A stretch of 63,299 nucleotides of DNA from Chitinophaga pinensis (GTDB lineage Bacteria; Bacteroidota; Bacteroidia; UBA7662), in contig CAMCHJ010000010.1 in NCBI GenBank assembly GCA_945874665.1, forward strand, positions 1 through 63,299, in the 5' to 3' direction. Below the pieces are notes generated by a model that was not told the DNA's origin, searched no databases, and was given only the letters and a program-made list of their open reading frames with translations. The position numbers and the translations under genes were made by a program. This document shows positions 44,489 to 53,283 of this stretch, in pieces. The first letter of the stretch is position 1, and each line of letters opens with the position of its first letter.

Positions 44489-45577
44489 TTAAAGCGTGAT
44501 TTTAAATTTTCGGGCCAGCTCTTCCATGTCGGCCACCACTTTGGGGTTGATCGGAATGCCATTTGCTTTACGCAAGCGGTGTTCTCGTTGTTCTGGTTCA
44601 CCATGGATGAGCACGGGTTGGGCAGGATCGATAGGCACAGTTTGTTTGAAGCGCCTGATCCAGGTATCGATCCCCTGGTAATATTCGTCAAGGTCGCGAA
44701 AGGCATCAATGCGCATAGCGGTAAGGAAATGGCCTATGCCCTTGCCCACCGGGTCGGCGGGTGGTTGGAGAAAGGCCACGAAGGGCGGTACCCAAGGACC
44801 GAAGTTGCCGCCAGAAAGCACACCTGACAAGATATCGGCCACCGCGGCCATACCGTAGCCTTTGTGTGAGCCCATTTCATAGGTACTGCCGAGGGGCAAA
44901 AGACTGCCGCCTTTTTTGAGGATACTCGGGTCGTTGCTTGGCTCGCCCATGGCGTCGAGTGCCCAGCCGTTGGGCAGGTCGGTGCCTTTGCGTTCTGCGA
45001 TTTCAAGTTTGCCATTGGCGGCCGCGGCAGAGGCCATGTCGATCACCACCGGGTCGAATTCGCGTGCAGGAAACACCCAACAATGCGGATTGGTGCCCAG
45101 CATGCGCTCTTTGCCGAGTGTGGGCGTTACCAAAGGACTGGCATTGGTCATGCTCATGCCAATCATGTGGTGTGGAATGGCTTTCATGGCGTGGTACGAG
45201 GCCACACCAAAGTGGTTCGAGTTGCAAACACTCACCATGCCAACACCGGTAGCCGTGGCTTTTTTGATGGCGATGTTCATGGCGTGCGCGGCAACTACCA
45301 AGCCCAAGCCCCCATCTCCATCTACTGTAGCAGCGGCGGCGGTTTCACGCACAATTTTGATTTGCGGCTTCATATTGATGCGGCCAGCTTCCCACAAACG
45401 TACATAACCAGACAGGCGGGCAATGCCGTGGGAGTCGATGCCCCTTAAATCCGCTTCCAAAAGTACATCGGTGGCTAGGTAGGCATCCTCTTGACTTGCG
45501 CCCATGCCGATGAACACCTCGCTCATGAAGCTCCAAAGTTGATTTTCAGTAAATATGCGATTCTTCAATGTAGCCAT
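44489..45577 (-). CDS. Ldh-family NAD(P)-dependent 2-hydroxyacid dehydrogenase
   Basis: A malate/L-lactate/ureidoglycolate dehydrogenase superfamily 2 enzyme of about 362 residues. Family motifs are DLRGIDSHGIARLSGYV, DGDGGLGLVVAAHAMNIAI, VCNSNHFGVASYHAM (catalytic His) and YEMGSHKGYGMA. This family oxidises or reduces various 2-hydroxy acids with NAD(P), so the exact substrate (malate, sulpholactate or other) is undefined. The ATG used is 12 bases past the stop of the Fe-S protein gene; a start further upstream would overlap it. It ends a three-gene operon. Confidence 0.9.
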   Translation of the reverse strand: MATLKNRIFTENQLWSFMSEVFIGMGASQEDAYLATDVLLEADLRGIDSHGIARLSGYVRLWEAGRINMKPQIKIVRETAAAATVDGDGGLGLVVAAHAMNIAIKKATATGVGMVSVCNSNHFGVASYHAMKAIPHHMIGMSMTNASPLVTPTLGKERMLGTNPHCWVFPAREFDPVVIDMASAAAANGKLEIAERKGTDLPNGWALDAMGEPSNDPSILKKGGSLLPLGSTYEMGSHKGYGMAAVADILSGVLSGGNFGPWVPPFVAFLQPPADPVGKGIGHFLTAMRIDAFRDLDEYYQGIDTWIRRFKQTVPIDPAQPVLIHGEPEQREHRLRKANGIPINPKVVADMEELARKFKITL

Positions 45578-45591
45578 GTGCGTTTCAAAAC

Positions 45592-46311
45592 TTACCATCC
45601 GGCTGCCAATAAATCGGCAAGGTGGATGGTTTTGATCTCTATTTTTTGCTTATCTGCATAGGTTTGCATATGCATCAAACAGCTTAAATCGGCTGAAACC
45701 AGGAATTCTGCTCCCGTTTTTAACACATTTTGTAGCTTTTGATCAGCCATGCCTGTGCTAATGCCTTCGTATTTTACGGCGAAGGTCCCGCCAAAGCCGC
45801 AGCACGTTTCGTTTTCAGGCAACGGCATAAAAGTCATGCCCTGTACTTGTCGCAACAAGGCCCTTGGTTCCTCCCTAATACCACATTCCCGCAAGGCGCT
45901 GCAGGCATCGTGGTAGGTGATGCTGTGCTCAAAATGAGGCTGCAACTTGTTATAAGGCAGGTGCTTAAATACAAACTCCGCAAATTCAAAGGTATTTTTC
46001 TGCAGCTGCTTGTATTCGTTATGTAACGCAGTGTTGTGGAATAATTTGCCGTAATAATTGCGCATCATGCCAGCGCAAGAGCTCGATAGCACCACCACGG
46101 GCCGGTTGTTGGAGAGTTCGCGGATGCACTTCTCCCCCACTTCTTTGGCTTCATCCCAATAACCCGCGTTAAAAGCAGGTTGACCGCAGCAAGTTTGTTC
46201 GGGATTGTAATGCACTTCGCAGCCCAAAAACTCGAGCACTTTGATGGCGTTGAAGGCGGTTTCAGGATATAATTGATCCACAAAACAAGGCACAAATAAA
46301 TCTATCTGCAT
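45592..46311 (-). CDS. (Fe-S)-binding protein, LutA/YkgE-like
   Basis: A 239-residue protein with two Cys-rich CCG domains: FVPCFVDQLYPETAF with EQTCCGQPAFNAG, then ITYHDACSALRECGI with NETCCGFGGTFAVKY. This matches LutA of lactate-utilisation complexes and related heterodisulphide-reductase-like subunits. LutB and LutC are not adjacent, so the partner is unknown. Lying between an MFS transporter and an Ldh-type dehydrogenase, it may serve oxidation of an imported hydroxy acid (inference). Confidence 0.9.
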   Translation of the reverse strand: MQIDLFVPCFVDQLYPETAFNAIKVLEFLGCEVHYNPEQTCCGQPAFNAGYWDEAKEVGEKCIRELSNNRPVVVLSSSCAGMMRNYYGKLFHNTALHNEYKQLQKNTFEFAEFVFKHLPYNKLQPHFEHSITYHDACSALRECGIREEPRALLRQVQGMTFMPLPENETCCGFGGTFAVKYEGISTGMADQKLQNVLKTGAEFLVSADLSCLMHMQTYADKQKIEIKTIHLADLLAAGW

Positions 46312-46317
46312 TGGAGC

Positions 46318-47712
46318 TTACCCCACGTGTATTTTAAAGTTTCTGATGCTTCGTAACACCAGCAAGCCTACGATGAAAAACACACCCAAGGCCAAGGCCG
46401 AGTTGCGCATGCTGCCAGTGAGTACGATGATGTATCCGAATGCAAAAGTACCAAATACGATGGCAAGTTTTTCAGTTACGTCGTAAAAAGAGAAGTAAGA
46501 AGCGTGATTGAGGGTATTATCGGGAATCAGTTTGGCGTAGGTGCTGCGCATGAGGGCCTGCATGCCGCCCATCACAGTACCTACCACGCCAGCAAGGACG
46601 AAAAACTGATTTTCGGTGGTGACGGTATAGGCGGCCACACAAATGCCCACCCAAATTAGCGTGCCGCCCATGAGGGTATAAATATTGCCAAAACGTGCTG
46701 AGAGTTTAGAAAAGGCAAACGCACCAGCGATGGCAATGAGCTGGATGAGGAGGATGGTGATGATGAGTTTGTCGGTGCTGAGCCGGAGCTCGTCGGCACC
46801 AAAAATGGTGGCCAAATACATGGTGGTTTGCAAGCCCGCACTGATAAAGAAGAAGGCAATGAGGTAGCGGCGAACGGTGGTCAGGTGCTTGATTTCGTGG
46901 TACACCTTGACAAGCTCTCGGTAACCTTTGCGAAATAAATCGCCATTGACCTTGCCCAGCGGCTTTTCTTTGGGCAATCGGCGCAAGGTGAGCTGCGAAA
47001 AGCCAAACCACCAAACGCCAACTGTTACAAACGATAGCCGGGTACTCAAGCCTTTGTAATGCGAAGTGGCTTGTTCCATGGCGGCCGTGGCTTCAGTGCC
47101 GCTGGCTACCAGTTGCGCTGCCATGCCTTGTACGTCCCACAGCAAGCCTGGAAACATAATCATCACAAGGTTTAAAACTAATAACGACACACTTCCAGCG
47201 TATCCGTAAGCAAAACCCCGTGCGCTGATTTCATCGAAGCGGTCTTCGGTGGCAATTTCAGGCAAAAACGAATTGTAAAAAATCACACTGCCGGCCCAAC
47301 CAATGGCCGCAAGCATAAATAAACCTAAACCGTATTCGATGTTACTGGAAGTCGAAAAAAACAACAAACCGCAGCTCACCGAACCCAAAATGGCAAAAAA
47401 GGCCAGCATGCGCTTCTTTAATCCCCCAAAATCGGCCATGCCGCTTAAAATGGGCGATACAAACACTACCAATAAATAGGCGAGCGATAAGGAATACGAA
47501 TAGGCAGCGCTGCTCGACACTTCCCAGCCAAAAATCGACACTTGGAAGTTATCGCTAGCAGGATCTGCACCACGAGCTAGGGCTGCACTTTTGCTGATGG
47601 CATTGTAATAAATTGGGAAAATGGCCGACGTAATGCATAAGTTGTATGCTGAGTTGGCCCAATCGTACATACACCACGCACGAATGGTTTTGGGGTTGTT
47701 GAGTTCAGACAT
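46318..47712 (-). CDS. MFS transporter, UMF1/Atg22-like
   Basis: A 12-helix transporter of about 464 residues. The start IRAWCMYDWANSAYNLCITS is diagnostic of the UMF1 (vacuole effluxer Atg22-like) family, and LPEIATEDRFDEISARGFAYGYAG forms the typical central loop. The bacterial substrates of this family are poorly known. It is the first gene of an operon with the LutA-like protein and the dehydrogenase, so the cargo could be a 2-hydroxy acid. The second ATG, at 47712, gives the expected N-terminus. Confidence 0.9.
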   Translation of the reverse strand: MSELNNPKTIRAWCMYDWANSAYNLCITSAIFPIYYNAISKSAALARGADPASDNFQVSIFGWEVSSSAAYSYSLSLAYLLVVFVSPILSGMADFGGLKKRMLAFFAILGSVSCGLLFFSTSSNIEYGLGLFMLAAIGWAGSVIFYNSFLPEIATEDRFDEISARGFAYGYAGSVSLLVLNLVMIMFPGLLWDVQGMAAQLVASGTEATAAMEQATSHYKGLSTRLSFVTVGVWWFGFSQLTLRRLPKEKPLGKVNGDLFRKGYRELVKVYHEIKHLTTVRRYLIAFFFISAGLQTTMYLATIFGADELRLSTDKLIITILLIQLIAIAGAFAFSKLSARFGNIYTLMGGTLIWVGICVAAYTVTTENQFFVLAGVVGTVMGGMQALMRSTYAKLIPDNTLNHASYFSFYDVTEKLAIVFGTFAFGYIIVLTGSMRNSALALGVFFIVGLLVLRSIRNFKIHVG

Positions 47713-48049
47713 CTGGTTCAAATCTAATCCTTAGCAGCGAACCTTGCAACTACATTGAAGGATTGGTTGGCATTACTCGCCGGATAGAGGCAAAAAACTC
47801 ATTAGGCATGCAATTGTCACTTGAAAAGTCCAAATTTCACTCGTTTATCCCATTGATTACAGAGAAAGTAAACGTTAAAACCGGGAATTTGCAACATGCC
47901 CAAGCCAAAGCAGCTTTTGAAATTATGTCACAAACCAAACTCGTGAAGTGAAAACAATCATCACACCTACTGATTAACTAAAGCGCCGATATTCTTCATA
48001 GTAGAATAACCACTGAATCCCTGAATTTACCTCTGTCTTAAAAACCAAA
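47713..48049. other. Gene-free stretch between the MFS gene and atpC
   Basis: It contains a 62-codon reading frame (47763-47951, plus strand) of Lys- and Gln-rich character without recognisable family, ribosome site or neighbour support, so I do not call it a gene. The 3' half is AT-rich. No RNA gene is seen. Confidence 0.45.
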
Positions 48050-48077
48050 AAAGCCACCCGCTTTCGCGAATGGCTTT
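48050..48077 (-). terminator. Terminator of atpDC
   Basis: AAAGCCA/TGGCTTT stem closed by an inner TTTCGCGAA region, followed on the minus strand by TTTTGGTTTTT. It lies 21 bases after the atpC stop. Confidence 0.8.
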
Positions 48078-48098
48078 CTTAAAATACTTACAGGATAA

Positions 48099-48341
48099 TT
48101 ATGCTTCTGTGAGGATGATCACTTTGTCTTTCAACACTTCAATCACCCCGCCTTTGATGTCAAAATACACCGTTTTATTTTCGGTGGTGATGACCCGCAC
48201 CTGGCCCATGGCTTCCAAAGAAGAAATGAGGGGCGCATGGTTCTTCAACACTTCAAACTGGCCTTTGCTGCCTGGTACTTTTACCGAGGTCACATCGCCT
48301 GTGAACAGCTTGCGGTCGGGTGTTAAAATTTCGAGGTACAT
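48099..48341 (-). CDS. atpC: ATP synthase epsilon subunit (short form)
   Basis: The central-stalk subunit that couples rotation and inhibits hydrolysis. Only 80 residues: the N-terminal beta-sandwich is present (YLEILTPDRKLFTGDVTSV, HAPLISSLEAMGQVRV), while the C-terminal helical hairpin that carries the inhibitory function in E. coli is missing. Short epsilon subunits are common in Bacteroidota. It follows atpD by 14 bases. Confidence 0.93.
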   Translation of the reverse strand: MYLEILTPDRKLFTGDVTSVKVPGSKGQFEVLKNHAPLISSLEAMGQVRVITTENKTVYFDIKGGVIEVLKDKVIILTEA

Positions 48342-48355
48342 CTATCGTCCTCCAA

Positions 48356-49873
<1,518 letters not shown>

Positions 49874-49897
49874 TTAATGCGTCTTTCAACGAGAGTG

Positions 49898-49928
49898 CAA
49901 AGCTAATTCTAAAGATTGAATTTTCAAA
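49898..49928 (-). promoter_or_regulatory. atpD promoter
   Basis: TTTG (49928-49925), a spacer of exactly 19 bases and TAGCTTTG (49905-49898) on the minus strand: the best promoter match in the window. Confidence 0.7.
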
Positions 49929-49980
49929 TCGAAAAGCAAATTGATTTGTGATTTCTGATTTGCGATTTCGAATTGCGATT
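49929..49980. repeat. Degenerate GATTTGTGATTTC-type short repeats
   Basis: Iterated units such as GATTTGTGATTTC, GATTTGCGATTTC and GAATTGCGATTG. They resemble the intergenic tract before the glcD-like gene's end in being tandem AATC-rich copies. They look like low-complexity drift rather than a coding or regulatory element. Confidence 0.4.
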
Positions 49981-50063
49981 GTTTTTCCTTTGCAATGGTC
50001 CTTGAGCGCTGGGAAAGCAGCAGTCGTAGGCAGTCTTTGAGTGACCCGGGAACGGAGCGTGGT

Positions 50064-50954
50064 TTAGCGCAGCTGAACACAAACGCCCAGCCTCAGCAGG
50101 TGGGTGGTGAGGTCTTGGAAGGCGTGTTGGTAGCCGAGCAGGCCATGCCAGTTGCCGCGTTGGTAACGAAGGTCGGCGCGGGCGGCGTAGGGTCGGTCGC
50201 CGTTGTTGATGTAGCCTACATAACCGGTGGCGCCCAAACCGAGTCGCCAAGGACCGTGGTCGAGTTCACTGCGGAGTCCATATATAAAGGCGTCGTTTTG
50301 TCGGGCGAGACTTTCTTGCCACACCAAAAGACCGGCATTGCCAAACAACGACCAGCGGTTGAGCCAGCGGCCTTGGCGTTCCCAGTTACGGCCGGCATGC
50401 CAATCGAATATATAACCCGGCGTATTGGTGTGCCGCGCATTGTCAAGATTTTTGCCGGCGGTGGTTTTTACAGTCACCTGGAGGGTGAGGTTAAGCTTGG
50501 CGGCATTGTTTTCTTGCTTAGCAAGTTGGGCTATAGTGGAAATCCATATATCGCCCGGACTGCTTCCTTCCCCGCTTTGACCCCTGGCACGGCGGAAATC
50601 GCGCACCTGTTCGCTGGTTTGAAACCACTCGCGCGGCCGCCAAGTAATGTCGAACGCCACCCGACCCGGCGCCAACGGCATACGGATATAAACAAAAGCA
50701 TTTTGCGTTTGATCGCCTGGTGCGCTGTGAAACTCGCCCAGCATCTCAAAATGCCAATTGCTATCGAGCCGTGGCTCGCGCTGAATAGGCAGCGGCAGTG
50801 CATTGGGGCCCATTCGCTGCGGAGAGCGAATGATGTACTCTTGCCAAGGCGTTACCCCATCCCAATCCACATTCTTGGCCCAAAAGTTATAGTTCGGTTG
50901 GGCTTGTGCTGCACTGCCCAAAAGCAGCAACCACATCCACAAGAGCTTTTTCAT
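50064..50954 (-). CDS. Secreted protein of unknown function with a predicted C-terminal barrel region
   Basis: A 296-residue exported protein. The signal peptide MKKLLWMWLLLLGSAAQAQ fixes the ATG at 50954. The mature N-terminal half is rich in Trp and Arg (NYNFWAKNVDWDGVTPWQEY, FDITWRPREWFQ). The C-terminal half has alternating strands (LGLGATGYVGYINNGDRPYA, WHGLLGYQHAFQD) like an outer-membrane barrel. I do not recognise a family. A single gene, without operon neighbours. The base composition is GC-rich, and a long reading frame exists on the opposite strand. Confidence 0.65.
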   Translation of the reverse strand: MKKLLWMWLLLLGSAAQAQPNYNFWAKNVDWDGVTPWQEYIIRSPQRMGPNALPLPIQREPRLDSNWHFEMLGEFHSAPGDQTQNAFVYIRMPLAPGRVAFDITWRPREWFQTSEQVRDFRRARGQSGEGSSPGDIWISTIAQLAKQENNAAKLNLTLQVTVKTTAGKNLDNARHTNTPGYIFDWHAGRNWERQGRWLNRWSLFGNAGLLVWQESLARQNDAFIYGLRSELDHGPWRLGLGATGYVGYINNGDRPYAARADLRYQRGNWHGLLGYQHAFQDLTTHLLRLGVCVQLR

Positions 50955-51016
50955 GTTTAGAAAAGAAGGGTGCATAAATTTTCGCTGCACGAATATAGCT
51001 TGTTCCCGCGAAAAGC

Positions 51017-51024
51017 TAACTTTG
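51017..51024 (+). promoter_or_regulatory. -7 box four bases before the META lipoprotein start
   Basis: TAACTTTG is an exact TAnnTTTG and ends only four bases before the ATG at 51029. The signal peptide begins at that ATG, so no downstream start is available and the transcript would be leaderless or nearly so. No -33 element is seen at the ideal spacing (TTG at 51000-51002 is too close). Confidence 0.45.
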
Positions 51025-51028
51025 TAAG

Positions 51029-51454
51029 ATGCGAAACCTACTCCTGTTCCTCTCTCTGCTTGTGTTCAGCTGCCAAAGTCAGCGCCTGCCCGAAGTAGCC
51101 GAAATACTGCATCACCAGTGGGAAGCCACTAAAATTAGCGGTACCACCAAAATGCCGAGCTTCAGCATCCCACCAAATATGCGGGTGCAGGGTAGTGATG
51201 GTTGCAACCGTTTTATGGCACAAGCTAAGGTAGATAGCCGCGTGGCATTTGAGCAAGTAGCCGGCACCAAAATGGCGTGTGCGCATGGGGTGGATAAGGT
51301 TTTTTGGACAGCCATTGACCAGCACGACCGCTGGCGCATCAAAAAAGGCAATTTGCAATTACTCAAAGGCCGCAAGGTACTGATGACTTTTGCATCGAAG
51401 CCGAAGCCTGAAGCCGAAGCTGACATGGTAGGCGAATTAGAAGAATCTGAGTAA
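51029..51454 (+). CDS. META domain lipoprotein (HslJ-like)
   Basis: 141 residues: lipoprotein signal MRNLLLFLSLLVFSC, then a META domain (HHQWEATKISG, the GSDGCNRFMAQ turn and GTKMACAHGV). META/HslJ proteins are envelope proteins linked to heat or antibiotic stress in other bacteria; their biochemical role is unclear. The C-terminus carries an acidic tail. A single gene followed by the repeat-rich spacer. Confidence 0.85.
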   Translation: MRNLLLFLSLLVFSCQSQRLPEVAEILHHQWEATKISGTTKMPSFSIPPNMRVQGSDGCNRFMAQAKVDSRVAFEQVAGTKMACAHGVDKVFWTAIDQHDRWRIKKGNLQLLKGRKVLMTFASKPKPEAEADMVGELEESE

Positions 51455-51520
51455 AATCATGCGGTTGGGCCTTACCTCGCCACCTTATTCTCTGCATTTT
51501 TAGCATTCTTAATTCGCAAA

Positions 51521-51617
51521 GCCCGCCCTTCGACTGGGCTCAGGGACCACCTTCGAGTACCTCAGGGACCACCTTCGATAAACCCCGGTTGCTGAGCTTG
51601 TCGAAGCACAGGGACCT
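51521..51617. repeat. REP-like palindromic repeat cluster
   Basis: Two direct copies of CTCAGGGACCACCTTCGA (51539-51556 and 51561-51578), and an inverted arm GGTTGCTGAGCTTGTCGAAG (51587-51606) complementary to CTTCGACTGGGCTCAG near 51529. The core GAGCTTGTCGAAG/CTTCGACAAGCTC resembles dispersed palindromic elements in many bacterial genomes. It could form a cruciform or hairpin between the META gene and the convergent glcD-like gene. No transposase is near. Confidence 0.6.
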
Positions 51618-51657
51618 GGCAACGGAATTATTCGAGCACCTGAGAGACCGGTGTAAA

Positions 51658-51698
51658 AAATCATAAATCCTACGTCCTAAATCAGAAATCATAAATCC
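51658..51698. repeat. Short direct repeat AAATCATAAATCC
   Basis: Two 13-base copies (51658-51670 and 51686-51698), 15 bases apart. The second overlaps the last codons of the glcD-like gene. Function unknown; probably slippage-derived. Confidence 0.5.
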
Positions 51699-53080
51699 AT
51701 GATTTTTCCTGGATTCAAAATTCCCTTGGGATCAAACACCTTTTTGATGCCGCGCATGAGCTCAAAATGAACGGGCTGCATCACTATGTCCATGTAAGGC
51801 TGCTGCACCAAGCCAATGCCATGCTCGCCGCTGATGGTGCCGCCGAGCCGCTGTACTTCTTCGAATATTTCGCGGATTCCGAGCTTTACCGTTTGCTCCC
51901 AGTCCTGCTCCGAAAGCGCCCCGCGAATGATGTTTACGTGCACATTGCCGTCGCCGGCATGGCCGTAACACACCGACTGAAAGCCATATTTGGCCCCCAC
52001 CTCCTTCACTTTACCGATGATTTGCGGCAGGTAGGCGCGTGGCACCACGGTGTCTTCTTCTTTATAAACCGAATTGGCCTTCACTGCATAGGCCACATTG
52101 CGTCGCAGTTTCCAAAGTTGTTCCTTTTGCTCCGCGGTATCGGCCAACAAAATCTCCCCACAATCGAAAGTCGACAGCACTTCGTACAGCTTTTCGGCCT
52201 CGGCATACAGCGGTTCGAGTTGCTGTCCATCGAGCTCAATAAGCAAATGGGCCTGCACCTCAGCGGGTAGGTCAAGGGAGATTTTCAAATATTCGGCCGC
52301 CCAAACAATGGCCTCGCGCTCCATAAATTCCATGGCCGAAGGGGTAATGCCAGCCCTAAAAACCGCCGATACAGCCGCACAGGCGCCTTCCAGCGAGTAA
52401 AAAGGCACCAGCATAAGCACATTTTGTTGGGGATAAGGCAGCAGACGGAAAACCACCTTGGTAATCACCCCCAGCGTGCCTTCGCTTCCCACCAGCAATT
52501 GGGTGAGGTTGTAACCGGTGGCGTTTTTTAAGACGTTGGCGCCGGTCCACAGCAACTCGCCGCTCGGCAAAGCCACTTGCAGGTTGAGCACATAGTCTTT
52601 GGTAGTGCCATACTTCACAGCTCGTGGTCCCCCTGCCGATTCGGCCAAATTGCCGCCGATGAAGCAGCTTCCGCGACTCGAGGGATCGGGTGGGTAAAAG
52701 AGTCCGTGCGCCTGCACCGCCTCCTGAAACACCTGCGTAACTACCCCCGGCTCGATGGTGGCCTGCAGGTTTTGTGTATCGATATCCAAAATGCGATTGA
52801 GTCTACCCGTGGCCAACACCACTCCGCCTTGTACCGGCAGCGCCCCGCCGCTCAGTCCTGTGCCTGCACCGCGTGTGGTAACGGGTACCTCAAACTGGTT
52901 ACAAAGCGCGAGTACCGCCGCCACCTCCTCGGCCGTGCCGGGTTGCACCACCAGCTGGGGCAGGTAGAGGAGGTCTTCGGTTTCGTCGCGACCAAAAGCC
53001 TCGAGATTTTGGGTGAGCACATGGGTTTCACCGAGCAAATTTTGCAAGGCAGTGACCAAATTAGTGGCAAGGGCATTCAT
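51689..53080 (-). CDS. FAD-linked oxidase, GlcD/D-lactate dehydrogenase-like
   Basis: A flavoprotein that oxidises a 2-hydroxy acid such as glycolate or D-lactate. About 463 residues: FAD-binding PCMH domain (VVQPGTAEEVAAVLALCNQF, TTRGAGTGLSGGALPVQGG, DPSSRGSCFIGGNLAESAGG, LVGSEGTLGVIT), then the oxidase C-terminal domain with CYGHAGDGNVHVNI and SGEHGIGLVQ. The ATG at 53080 was chosen; ATGs at 53104 and 53152 are possible. No GlcE/GlcF subunits are adjacent. The LutA-like protein about 6 kb away could be functionally linked (inference). Confidence 0.9.
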   Translation of the reverse strand: MNALATNLVTALQNLLGETHVLTQNLEAFGRDETEDLLYLPQLVVQPGTAEEVAAVLALCNQFEVPVTTRGAGTGLSGGALPVQGGVVLATGRLNRILDIDTQNLQATIEPGVVTQVFQEAVQAHGLFYPPDPSSRGSCFIGGNLAESAGGPRAVKYGTTKDYVLNLQVALPSGELLWTGANVLKNATGYNLTQLLVGSEGTLGVITKVVFRLLPYPQQNVLMLVPFYSLEGACAAVSAVFRAGITPSAMEFMEREAIVWAAEYLKISLDLPAEVQAHLLIELDGQQLEPLYAEAEKLYEVLSTFDCGEILLADTAEQKEQLWKLRRNVAYAVKANSVYKEEDTVVPRAYLPQIIGKVKEVGAKYGFQSVCYGHAGDGNVHVNIIRGALSEQDWEQTVKLGIREIFEEVQRLGGTISGEHGIGLVQQPYMDIVMQPVHFELMRGIKKVFDPKGILNPGKIMDL

Positions 53081-53283
53081 GCTACGAATATCGGATTTTT
53101 GCATGGCTGCAAAGCCCTTGCTACAAAAATCTCTCTCAAGAAGTCGCTTCAACCCCTGTTTTGGGCCGTTTTTTACGAATAATTCAATAATCAGTATCTA
53201 TTTTTGCGACAAAATCAATGGATTATACCGCTTTTTAGGCTAATTTAGCAACCGTTTTTGAATACGAAATAAGCACGAAATTT

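Noticed and set aside
47763-47951. A 62-codon frame between the MFS transporter gene and atpC
   Set aside because: No family, no ribosome-binding site, no conserved context; expected by chance in AT-rich DNA.
49995-50960. A 321-codon reading frame on the plus strand opposite the secreted orphan protein
   Set aside because: It mirrors the GC-rich minus-strand gene, has no signal peptide or family pattern, and reads as a compositional shadow (many His, Arg, Pro in low-complexity runs). The minus-strand gene has a textbook signal peptide.
51521-51698. CRISPR array
   Set aside because: Repeats are unequal, partly inverted, only two direct copies with a 4-base spacer, and there are no cas genes in the window.
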